Source: Trichoplax sp. H2
Lineage: Eukaryota > Placozoa > Uniplacotomia > Trichoplacea
Direction: 5' to 3'
Assembly (NCBI GenBank): GCA_003344405.1
Contig: NOWV01000026.1
Coordinates: forward strand, 558,001 to 622,000
Length of the DNA stretch: 64,000 bases
Numbering within the stretch: position 1 is the first letter of the stretch; every line of letters starts with the position of its first letter. The position numbers and the translations under genes were made by a program. The notes beneath the pieces were generated by a model that made no database searches, had not been told where the DNA came from, and was given only the letters and a program-made list of their open reading frames with translations. This document shows, in pieces, positions 26,445 through 39,298 of this stretch.

Positions 26445-29400
26445 TGTGCTTTATTCATGTCGCTTCTGGACAAAATACAAGTTCAGTTTATTTCGATAAT
26501 GACGCCTATCTAAGTTATACTAACGGTCGTCAACAAATATCGGGTGTTGAAGATTGGATCGCATTTCGATTTCGATTTTGTCAAAATCAGGGTATGTTAT
26601 TATATTTAGCTGGTCCATCTTCTCAATTTTTTGCCATCGGTGTTTATCAGAATCGAATCTTATTAGAATGGAATAATGGTGGTATCGCGATCGAGGTAAA
26701 AAAAATTCGATATTATTTTACAAAGTTACTGCCTGAATGATATAGTTGATTTGTACTCTAGTAAAGTCTATGATCGACATGGCCTGACCCTATTACACTG
26801 CAACTCTGAGCTATGATAACTTAGAAAAAGATCCAAGCCCTAATGCAATATTATAAACACGATAGAGATTAAAGTTATTTCATGATGAATCTGTAGAAAC
26901 ATTAAACACCATAGTTATGACATCTTTCATGTACTCTCCAATTTAAGTGACCAACTTAGACATCTGATAGCTTGAATAACTATTGCTACCTTAATGATAA
27001 AATATGAAGATTTTCGATTGTTGCTGGTAAATTTCCGAATGATATTACCTTATCTTAGTGTCACAGAGTAGGATCACTACAAAATCTCGATCCGGTGTCA
27101 TGTTGATTTGAAACACTTCTAAGAGAATTTTATCATAATAAATGTATCGGCTCCTAACCAAATCACGTTTTATGATTTATATTCTCTCCTGATTTTCTAA
27201 AATGTCCAAGAATAGTACCATATACTCATGTAATAGTTTAGATATTTGATTAAAGTTGAATTTTAGTATAATATCCCAAACGAAGTTATAAAGTAGCAAA
27301 GTATAGCCGAAAATGGTACCATGATTGCAATTTGAGTTCCAATTTGTAAAATAAAGCAGAAAGAAGGTTATAATCGCTTTTGTATTACTACAATGATACA
27401 CTATGTTTGATATACATGATCATTTTCCGTAACCACAACGGCATCAAATAAAGGAGTAAAATCCTTATTGCAAATGTTAAGATCTAGAATTTGTCGGCAT
27501 GTTGTGAATGTAAAATTGCTACTTTAACTTATAATCTTCTTGATCATTAATCAAATCAACAATCCGAGTTAATTATCTAATAGCTATATTCCATACCATT
27601 TTGTAGTTTATCTGATCTTAAACTAAAGGTGCAACTATTAATACTTAACTTTTAATTTTTACAGTTGTACATTGGCAATCAATTAAATGCTACGCAAGAA
27701 TATACTGTTAATGTCACCAATCTAGGAAGAGCAAATGCACTTCGAGCCACTATCGATAATATAGGAGTTAACTTACAATTTTCGTCTCAGAATAGTAGTT
27801 TAGACACGTCCACATTTGGCGGTGCTTTATATGTTGGTGGTTGGCCAACAAATGTTGCTTTACAGGTATGTTATGAGTAATGCTAAGATTAAAAGCTATC
27901 AGTAATCGATATATCCTTCGCACCTTAGTATAGTAATAATTTATGGATTATAGCAATTTAGGAAAACTACCGTAACAGCGATTGATTTTAAATATCTGTA
28001 CGTTGTATGCCGGTTTTCGTGACTTATATCAAGGTTATCGTAACTTTGCGATAATCTTCGGTTTACTTCTAAAATCTAGTTCGAATATAGTAGCATAAAG
28101 TATCAAATCATCTTTGTTAGGTGGAAGATGAACAGATTTTATGCATCACGATAATATAACTTAAACAACCAAAAAATAGAAATAATTTCTAAATTGGTTA
28201 TGAATTAATTTGACGGGATTTCTAAATTTTATCGGATACTCTACCATCTCTTGATCCAGTAAATTTAGTTATCTCTAAAAATAAAGATATTGATTGATAA
28301 GCTTGTTTTATTTAGTCTCTGTATCTTTATAAAATTTAAACTGATAGAATAGAATAACGAAAGGTTTAGTTAGGCTGAAATTCTTTAATACTCTGACATA
28401 TACAATCGCAAACTACATGCTGCCTTGTATCTAATCCGGCAAGCACATCTGCCGTCTAACGGAATACCTGGACTAATATTTTACACTGATTTTGGTCATT
28501 ACAGAGTAGTACCAGAATTAGAACACGTCTTATTACTTGCATATCAAGCATTACAACCAGATTTAACACGATCAATTTTCGTTCGCCATCGGAAAGTCGT
28601 CGTATTCGCTATAGTTGTCCCAACACGTTTTGTTCTGGTCCGACCACAGCAACATTTACTAAAAGCTCTGGGTCATATCTGAGTTTGAATGCTTTTCAAA
28701 ATTCCACGGGTGCACGTAGTGGCATTACGCAGCTATCTATGGAATTTATTGCAAAGTAAGTTAAGATAATTGAACTATTAATTTTAAGCATTCTATCGCT
28801 CTGTTTAGCTACATTCCATATTTGTAGCCTACTACAGTCACATTTTTATGGTTCCGAAGCTATGTAGGAATACAATGAAATACTTGGCACGGGGTTCATA
28901 ATTAATTTACAGATTATTTACGGTACTAAATAAAATTTTGATAAATTTCTAGCATTGAATAATTAGTCACACCTAGGAACTAAAATACACTAAGTTTGAC
29001 TATATGCGTATACTATTATAAATTTTGAGATCATAAAATTTTAGCGACTGCAATTACTGATTCATTCAGATTGTTATTTTTGGTATAGTTGAGGTTAATT
29101 AGGCGTATGTAGCTACAAATTGCAGTTTTTTATATCTCGAAGACTTTACATATTATGTCAAATAGTATCAACTATATATTAAGGTAGTTCGTTAAGCATT
29201 TCAGGAGAAAAGAATTATCGTGCCCTGATTATAACATTTGTAGTACTCGTTCGTCTTAAATGGTATACATTACGCTTTTGATACTATAATATGTTCTTAA
29301 TTATTTATAAATCAGGGTTGCCTATTTTATCATTAAGGAGCGAGAGAGTGGTTACTGTATTGTATTATACTCTCATTCCTGGTTAATTAATTATTTACCA

Positions 29401-32400
29401 TTTCTAACTATATCTTTTATCGTTATAATCAAATTTTGGACATATCGAAGATCAGTTGTTACTTTTGTTCATGTTGTAATATATAAATTAGTGAATAAGA
29501 TATTTAACGGATTCATTTTCTTATATCATCGTATTTTAGTTCTCCAAATGGATTGCTAGCCTATATGGGAACAGCAACTAGTGATTTCTTAACTGTATAC
29601 CTACAAGACGGCAAGGTTAATGTTGAATTTAATATGATTGGCACAGACGTAGCTTCAGCGAGAAGAAATACATCTTTAACGTACAATGATAGACGATGGC
29701 ACCGAGTTACTGTCAATCGTGGATTAGGAACCAACGACAATAACTGTGTTCAAATGATAGTTGGTAGTGAAATAGTGCCAACAACTTGTTTTACCAAACC
29801 AGGTCAGTTGATGGATAATTCTCCTGGATGTATTTTCGATTAGCTATCTTCCTATTCAATACTGATATTAGATATTGATACTTGAGCTCTTTCCAAATAA
29901 TATTCTTGGCTAAGATTAGACATTTCTATCTGGATAACTAAATTGAGTAATAAAATACAACTTACTATGCCTTAGAAGCTAAGAAATAAATAGTAATTAA
30001 TTCTTAGCTTATGAAAAGTTTTATAGTTATGAATATCATTTACCTGTATCTAATAGCTAGCGCCGTAATTTCTCTAAGGTATCAAGATGTCTTTATGGAA
30101 TGATCTGTAAATAACAATTAGATCGATTTACTACCTGAACGAATAGAATTAACCTTATCTTATTCTTGGTCAATTTGATAGGAGCTGATGTACCACCTTA
30201 CTTCTTATCTGTGTCTGGTTATTTACAAATTGGTGGTTTACCGCCGACATTACCTTCGCCGAGTAACTTCCCCGGTATTGCTCGTACTAATTCTTTGCTA
30301 GGTTGTATACGTGATGTCCGATTTAGCGATACTGCTGAACCGCTGTTATTATTAAGTTTAAATAATGATTCCGTAGCAGAAGCTAACGTCCAACACGGCA
30401 GTTGCTTTACTAACGCTATTTGTGAGCCTAGTTGCCCTTATCCAGAACAATCATGTAATTTTACATGCTCATGTGCTCCTGGTTTCTCTTTAAATTCAAC
30501 CCAGCCCGAATTAAACTGCACTAATATCGATGAATGCTCACTTTACCAACCTTGTCAAAATGGCGCTACTTGCGTCGATGGCATCAACGATTATACATGC
30601 GTTTGCGGCGAACTATTTAACAAGGGGAAAAACTGCACTATACAAAACAATTGTTTGCCCAATAATCCGTGCCAATCGAATTCAACCTGTCAAGACAACT
30701 TAACTAATTATACTTGTCTATGTACTCCAGGTTACACCGGTGTAATTTGTTCACAAGATATTAACGATTGTCTACCGAATCCATGCCTAAATGATGGTAC
30801 ATGCGTTGATGCTGTTAATAGCTTTACGTGTTCATGTAATAGAGCCTGGACAGGTAATACCTGCGAAGTTAACGTTAACGAATGTGCATCAAATCCTTGT
30901 TTAAGTCGTGGAAATTGCACAGATTATATTGATGGTTATGTATGTGGATGTTATGCTGGTTTTGCTGGTACAAATTGTGAGACAAATGTCAATGAATGTG
31001 TCTCTAATCCATGCATTAATGGTGCAACGTGTGTCGATCAAATTAATGATTACATCTGCAATTGTCTACTTGGTTTTACTGGTAAGCAATGCCAATCTAA
31101 TCTTGATGATTGTTTAGCGGGCTATTGCCAAAATGGTGCCACATGTGTTGATGGTATCAATAGTTATCAATGTAATTGCGCTTCTGGTTGGGATGGTGTT
31201 AACTGTACCATTAACATAAATGAATGTAATTCATCACCGTGCCTTAATGGCGGTAGTTGCACCGACGACATTAATGGCTATCAATGTAGTTGTGCATCTG
31301 GTTTTACTGGTACTTTATGTGCTACTGATATCGATGAATGTATATCAGATCCTTGCCTAAATAATGGCACATGTGTCGACCAACCTAATGGCTTTCGTTG
31401 TAATTGCATGTCAGCCTATACTGGTATAATATGTAATGGCGATGTTAATGAATGCACTTCTTCACCTTGTCGTAATGGAGCTGTTTGCGAAGATCGTTTA
31501 GGTGATTATTTTTGTAAATGTCCTCCTGGCTATACTGGTAAAGAATGCCAAACCAATATCAATGAATGCACAAGTAATCCGTGTCTTAATGGTGCAACAT
31601 GCTTTGATGCCATCAACGGCTATGTATGCCAATGTTCAAATGGATATACCGGCACAACTTGTCAAAGCGACATTAATGAATGCGCTAGCTCCCCATGCAG
31701 TAATGGTGGCACATGTAATAATATGTTAAATGCATTTAATTGTACATGTGCACCTGGTTACACAGGTTTACTATGTACAAATGATATTAACGAATGTATG
31801 TCATCCCCATGCATGAATAATGGTACTTGTTTAGATCAAGTTAATGGATATGCCTGTAATTGTGCGCCTGGATATAACGATACTTTATGCCAAAATAACA
31901 TCAATGAATGTGTATCTAATCCATGCCAAAATGGCGCTACTTGTATCGACGGTGTTAACGGCTATGTGTGCTCATGTGCTTCTGGCTATAATGGTAGCTA
32001 CTGTGAAAACGATATAAACGAATGTAATTTGTTACAACCATGCAAAAATCAAGGTAATTGTACTGATCTACCCAACGACTATCTATGTAATTGCACAAGT
32101 TTTTACCAAGGTAAAAACTGTACGGAAGACATTAATGAATGTTTAACGGCTAATCCTTGCGTCCACGATCCACAAGGATGTATTAATACCATTGGTAATT
32201 ACCGATGTCAGTGTCAACCAGGCTATACCGGTAAAAACTGCGATGTCAATATCAATGAATGCCAACCTAATCCTTGCTTCCGTAGTAATTGCACCGATTT
32301 AGTAAGCAATTATTATTGCAACTGCAGTGTTGGTTACACTGGTCAAGATTGCCGTGCTATCATTGATCCATGCTTTAATCAGCCTTGTGTCAACGGAGCA

Positions 32401-35400
32401 ACATGCCAATTAATTAGCTTTTTCAATCGAACATTTGAATGCAGTTGTCCATCAGGCTTCAATGGGACGTTTTGTCAAAATGATATTAATGAGTGCTTAG
32501 CCAACCCATGCCTAAATAAAGGTAATTGCACAAATCTTAACGGATCCTATGAATGTTCATGTCTAGCTGGATTTACTGGGCTAACGTGTGAAACCGACTT
32601 AAACGAATGCGCTAATCAACCATGTCAAAATAATGGCACATGTATCCAAGGTGTTAATTCATTTGAATGCCAGTGTCCACTTGGTTATAATGGAACAACT
32701 TGTAATCAAGAAATTAATGAATGTTTACCTAATCCATGTAATGGTACTGATAAACCGATATGTATTGATTTAATTGGCAACTACAGTTGTGTTTGTCCCG
32801 CAGGCTATACTGGTAGTAATTGTACAACGAATATCAATGAATGTGGTAGTAATCCTTGCCAAAACGGTGCAACATGTTCCGATAGTATATTAGGCTATAC
32901 TTGCACTTGTCCACCTGGCTTTACGTCGATACATTGTGAAGTTAGTATTGATGAATGTGCGTCTAGTCCATGTTTAGAAAATGGAACATGTGTCGATTTA
33001 ACAAATGCGTACCGATGCGATTGTATACGTGGATTTATTGGTACTAACTGTGAAGCTAAAATATTTATGTGTTTTCCTGATCCTTGTAATGGTCAGACAT
33101 GCATCGACGGTATTAACAGGTAAGTTACATGCAGTTACACATAGAACCATCATCAATCTAATAGGATAGCTTTGTTACTTTGAGATTTTAATGAAAGAGT
33201 GGGTATTAGATTGAAATATTTATCTGTAATATTGATACTAATTTATTTTATTTTAAAATTTGATGAAAAGTAAAATATACAAGTAGATGTATAATTTGAA
33301 TAGCTTACATCCCTACTTGTACTTCCTGACCTACTTGTCACATCAACTTGTAAATATAGATAACTTCAGTTTAGCAGTATGTGCTCTAAGCCTTATGCCA
33401 AATATCCCTATTAGGCTGTTAACAGACATGACGCAGAAAAATCTTTAAATTGAAAATGTCGTATGTTTTACTTGATTTATTTAGATATACTTGCGTATGC
33501 GAACGTGGTTATACCGGTCGTAATTGTACTGAATCAATTGTTGATTGCAACTCGGCTCCATGTCAGAATGGTGGCTCTTGCAATTTCGATACTACCACAC
33601 AGATATTTAGCTGCAGTTGCCCAACCGGTTGGAACGGTACTACTTGTAATGAAGACGTTCATGAATGCCTCCAATTCCCTAATTTGTGTAATGCAACAAG
33701 TAGCCTGTCATATTGTAATAACACTCCAGGTGGATACCAATGCATCTGTCAATCCGGTTATAATGGAACTTTCTGTGACCAAGAATTGAATGAATGCCAA
33801 CTCTATTCGCCATGCATGAATGGTGCTACATGTACCGATGAGATTAATGATTATAATTGCTCTTGTGTAGCAGGTTATACTGGTAAAAACTGCTCTTCCA
33901 ATATAGATGAATGCGCATCTAATCCGTGTAGAAATGGCGGTAGCTGTACGGATTCAATCAATTCGTATCAATGCAACTGTGCTATTGGATATACAGGCAT
34001 CAATTGTGAAACTGAAATTAACGAATGTCTATCATCGCCATGCCAAAATGGAGCAACATGCACTGATCTAGTTGGAGATTACAGTTGTGCTTGCACAGTA
34101 GGATTTACTAGTAAAAACTGTGAGATTATGATCACGGCAACGTTTAGAAATGATCAATCATATCTGGATGCCGGATTAGTGTTAAATAATAGACAAAAAG
34201 GCTGGATCACTTTCCGGTTTAGAACCTCAGTTGCAGACGGAATACTCATGTATAATGGCGATGTAAGCGAGCAATAATTAATTTTTACTTTTTTAAGAGC
34301 GATGAAAATATTATTGATTTACGGTTTATTACCGTACTTATAACGTTATTCATTTTTATTTAGGTAAATACTCAATCACCACCTATCCATCTAGCGGCTG
34401 AGTTAAATGGTGGATCTCTTCGAGTAACATATAACGTTGGTTCTAATACTGTTGTCTCTACCATTGCAGCTAACTTGAATGATAGTAATTATCATAACGT
34501 TAATATTAGTTTTGAAAGTGAAACTGTGGTCTCGACTGTAAGTCAGACCACCTGTGCTGGATCAATTTGTCGTGCGACAGCGACTGCCAATACAGTCAAT
34601 AGCACATTTAATTTGGATGAACATTTATATATTGGCGGTGTTATTAATATTGCCGCTACAACACAAGCAAGAAGGAGAAAGCGAGCTACTCAATACTACA
34701 ACGACGTCTTTTTAACTAATCAAAGCTTTATTGGATGCATGGACAATCTCGTAGCTAATGATCGACAATTATCATTTCAAAGTCGAACAACAGGTGATAG
34801 TCGGCGACCATCGCCTGGTTGTCAACGTGTTAATACCTGCAATTCATCTCCGTGTATCAATCAAGGTACTTGCACTGATCGTTGGATAGCTTATACATGT
34901 AGCTGTGTCAGTGGTTGGTATGGTCAAAATTGCGAAATTCAAGTAGATACATGTAATAATAACAATTGTTCATCTCCTGGCACACAACAATGTGTCGATA
35001 TCACAACTGGCTATCGATGTGATTGTAACGCCGGTTATACTGGTAGCCGTTGCGAAACTGATATCAATAACTGTATTCCTGATCTTTGCCAAAATGGTGG
35101 CCAATGCGTCGATAGAGTAGGCTATTTTATTTGTAACTGTACTGGTATTGGCTATTCTGGGCCATTGTGCGAGATCGATATTAATGAATGTTCATCATCA
35201 CCTTGTCTTAACGGAGGAACATGCTCTGAAAGTTCAACAAATTCTTCAATTACAGTTACTGGACCAGGATATAGGTGTGCATGCCCAACTGGCTACACAG
35301 GTAACAATTGCCAGGTCAATATTGATGATTGTGCATCAAATCCATGTCAGAATGGAGCAACATGTACTGATCTTGTTAATGATTTCCGATGTGGATGTAT

Positions 35401-37282
35401 AATCGGTTACACCGGTAAGCAATGCCAAACAAATATCGACGACTGTTTATCCTTACCGTGCCAGAATAACGGTACGTGTATCGATTTAGTCGCAAGTTAT
35501 CGCTGTGATTGTCCATCTGGCTACAACGATACATTGTGTCAAAATAAGCAAACGCATTGCTTACAAAATTACTGCTTAAATGGTGGAATATGCCATAATG
35601 AAACCCATTCTATCCAGCCAAATTGTACTTGTCGATTAGGTTTTATAGGTAATTTATGTGAAACCAACATTGATGAATGCCAATCGACACCATGTCTTAA
35701 TAATGCAACATGTCGTGACGCTGTTAACGGTTATATCTGTGAATGTATACAAGGCTTTAATGGTACAATATGTGAGAATGATATTAATGAATGTGCAATA
35801 GCGCGTTGTTCAAATGGTGGTACATGCAATAATTTAATTAACAATTATACATGCAGTTGTAATCCTGGATATACTGGTCGTGATTGCCAAATTAATATCA
35901 ATGAATGTGGTGGAGTAATTTGTCAAAATGGTGGAACATGTATTGACGGTGTTAATAATTATCAGTGCCGCTGTCGTAATGGCTTTACCGGTCAACATTG
36001 TGAAACTAATATAAATGAATGTGCATCGAATCCATGCCGTAATCAGGGAACCTGTGTCGATTTAGTTCTAGGATATCGCTGTAATTGCCTGAACGGATAT
36101 ACTGGTGTGCACTGTGGCAGTGACATACGCGGTTGCAGCTCAGGACCATGTCTAAATCAGGCAACTTGCCGTCCATCAGTTGGAGGTGGATTCGGTTATA
36201 CTTGCAGTTGTACACCTGGCTACACTGGCGACTTTTGCCAGACTAATATTGATGAATGTCAATCCATTGCATGTGCTAACAATGGTACATGTATTGATCT
36301 AGTCAATGCCTATCGTTGCCAATGTATAAATGGTTTTACTGGTGGACTGTGTCAAACATTTACTACGGCGTGTACTTCTAGTCCTTGTCTAAATAGTGCA
36401 ACTTGTGTAACATCTGGATGTAATTGCGATAACATCGACAGTCAGCTCTGCAACGCTAATGATCTTCAGTGCACAGCCATTGCCTGTTACAACACGACGA
36501 CATGCCCTAACGGATTTGATCTCTATGATTGTAATTGTGGCAATAACGGCTATACGGGTACCAATTGTGAGCTAGATATTAACGAATGTACAACTGGTAA
36601 CACTGCAAGATGCGGAAATGGTGGTCAATGTATTAATACCCCTGGCTCATTCACATGTAATTGTTCATCAACTGGCTATACTGGGCAATTTTGTCAGCAA
36701 GATATTGACGAATGTACAACGCTATCACCATGCAACGCTGCTAATAGCATTAATTGTACCAATTTACCTGGCAACTATAGGTGTTTCTGTCGTCCTGGTT
36801 TCACCGGCCGCTTTTGTCAGACTGATATTAATTATTGCATTAACCAGCCATGTCTCAACAGTGGCGCCTGCATTGAAATTAATGCTGGTTACCAATGCGA
36901 TTGCACTGGAACTGGTTTCGAAGGGCCTCTTTGCAATATTGAAATTAACGAATGTAATAGTACCGCTAACCAATGCGCTAATGGATCAACATGCATTGAT
37001 CTATTGCTAGGCTACAACTGCTCATGTACAAGCCAATATACAGGGAGATACTGCCAGGATTTAATTATAGGAGCAACTGTTGCACCTGTTAGTGTTGATG
37101 CTGTTGCTATTGCTGTACCAATCCTATTAGTTATTATTATTATCGTCGTAGCTATAGTTATCTTCCGATTCTATTACAAACCTCGAGCCAGAAAAGCAAC
37201 TGGTAAATACCGACCGAGAGAAACCGAACAAGGCTCACCAATGTCAACATTAGAATCAGAAGGCGCTGATAGGCTTATTTAA
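26445..37282 (+). CDS. Crumbs homologue A (EGF/LamG membrane protein), first exon not found
   Basis: Crumbs proteins set apical identity in epithelia. Exons: 26445-26695, 27665-27865, 28505-28755, 29540-29802, 30182-33119, 33485-34262, 34364-37282. Phases join throughout, giving about 2530 residues. The first exon enters in phase 1 with the end of a signal peptide (CFIHVASGQ), so the start codon lies upstream. Order: two LamG domains (to about 30410), about 29 EGF repeats, a third LamG (about 34130-34820), about 19 EGF repeats, a membrane helix (AVAIAVPILLVIIIIVVAIV) and a 37-residue-class tail ending EGADRLI. Many repeats are calcium-binding (INEC/IDEC) and carry CxSxPC O-glucose and CxNGATC-type O-fucose sites. 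RRRKR at 34670-34684 is a furin-like site inside LamG 3. LamG 1 lacks the usual W-H/N strand, so an exon may be missing between 26695 and 27665. The tail weakly matches the FERM-binding segment (KATGKYRPRE). Confidence 0.9.
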
Positions 37283-39298
37283 TTGTAAAATAAAGTATGT
37301 AGACTCATATCGTATTTAAATAACAATATGAAACACATATGTCTGAAAGCAATTAGAAAACTGATTCTTGTCCTGATATACAGTACGTATAATATGTATA
37401 TATGATGCAATATATGTATTCATATATATCTATCTCTATAACTATTTGAAGATATATGATAAGAAATAGTTAGCATTTTGAAATCTTAGCTTCAGTTAGA
37501 TTAGATTTAGACAACAACTTCCTCTATTTGTACTGTAGCTCTTAATGGTTCAAATTTTACTATGGAAGCAACAAATTAATAGACAAAATTCCTATAAATA
37601 GGTAAAAAAAAATAAATGTTTGAAATTTGAGATTTTTGCCTGCTATAGTACAGTACTTTTAATTTGACGTTCATGAATAGTGAATTGCGTCAGTTTGTTT
37701 ATAGCCTTTATGATCAACGAAGATTTCTTCTATTACGTAATACTATCCATTTATCTAAGACAGTAGATTTATATATTTTAGAAAGCTTTTTATGCTGACA
37801 AACTTAATGATATGTAATACCTTAAAAATGAAAGGTATTTCTTCTTCTTATTCTCTAATATTGAATGCTATTTATTTGATTAGAACCTTTATTAATTATT
37901 AAATAAATAAATACGATAATAGATTTAGAAAACTACAATGCAAAGTCCAATTTTATTGAGAACCGTTATCATCATGTATGAACATTTTATTTTGTTACGT
38001 ACTCTCTTCAAAGTTGTAGAAAAAATAATAGGCAAACTATTTTGACTATTTAAATCTTTCATCCCAAACCGATAACTTACTGTAATTGATGCCTTAAGTA
38101 TAGGAGCCACTAATGCTCACACAGTTTAGACTTCATAAATAATCCTTTTAAAAACACTAATGTCTAATGAAAACAAAATGAAGAAGTTGATAAGTTGCTA
38201 GATGATAAAAGAGTACGGAATATTCCAGTATTAAATAACTTACGATAAACTAGCTAATATAAATTTGTATAGGGTACCATATTGATATTGTATCAAATGA
38301 AACTCTAGCCGACACAATCTGTTGCTTTTGCAATAGAGGTTAATTTTTAGACTTTTCTTTCAAATAACGAAAGGACCGATCAGTTTTATTTAGAATCATA
38401 ATCATATTATCCATAACGGCGATACTTAATACGATATTTAAAACCTTTATTGTCATATTCGAACCTCCATTTTTAGGATGAGATAGCTTAATGGCCAGAT
38501 CATTTAACCCAGACAATCTGGCCACAAAATAATGAAGATACCTATTTTTTAATTCTTCGTATTATTAAACACTAGTAAATCACAAGTATGAATTCTGAAA
38601 ATGCTTAATAAATTTACCACAACATAAGAAAATTTTTAAAACCGAAAAACATGTGATATTGCCTATCTCTCTTAGGACATCATAATTTTGATTTTAATCT
38701 GTTGTAACAGACAATCTTAGATGGTTAAAATGCCTTACCGTAAGTAAAAAAGTGTTATGTGTAAAGAAATATTAGTATTACAGTAATTTAAAACTGAGTT
38801 AGCAATGTAAAAATATCTGTTTCATACAAATGTAATATGTGTTTCCTATTATTATTCTTCGAAAATAACAGCGAATTATTATCCGCGGATAGAATGAGAA
38901 GATTGCCCAACATACATAATCATCACATACGAGAATTATAGAAATTTTAATTATCATCGTCAAGTTTAGATTATAGATAAATACAGTAATACAAAAATAC
39001 CATAAACCAAATTAATGAAATTAAGCATGGATATCGATGACGGAAATAAGATGACAGACAGTAATTGAAATATTTATGCTTGGCAATAATATATACTGTT
39101 AAAGAAACAGCCAGAATTGAAGACCAGTGACAGTACAAGAGCGTGTAATAGCTATAAACTGACTAGATGATTAAAAATTTAGATTATTTCCAGATGAAGT
39201 GCATAACCTTAGATCTCAATTATGAATAGTATAAATACAAACATATATGTATATGTTATATACATATTTATATAAGTAGCTTCTTCCATCTAAATGGT
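37283..39298. other. Intergenic region between the two convergent Crumbs genes
   Basis: Two kilobases of AT-rich DNA hold the 3' flanks of both Crumbs genes. TATA-rich stretches occur near 37390-37440 and 39235-39285. No open frame with coding character. No remnant of Crumbs exons was recognised. Confidence 0.6.
37289..37294 (+). terminator. Poly(A) signal of Crumbs A
   Basis: AATAAA begins only 7 bases after the TAA stop of Crumbs A. It is a consensus hexamer, but a 3' UTR this short would be unusual, so other downstream signals may be used. Confidence 0.35.

Noticed and set aside
28425-28682. 85-codon frame overlapping a Crumbs A exon
   Set aside because: It is a shadow. The correct frame from 28505 gives LamG sequence (SGSYLSLNAFQ) and joins in phase with both neighbouring exons.
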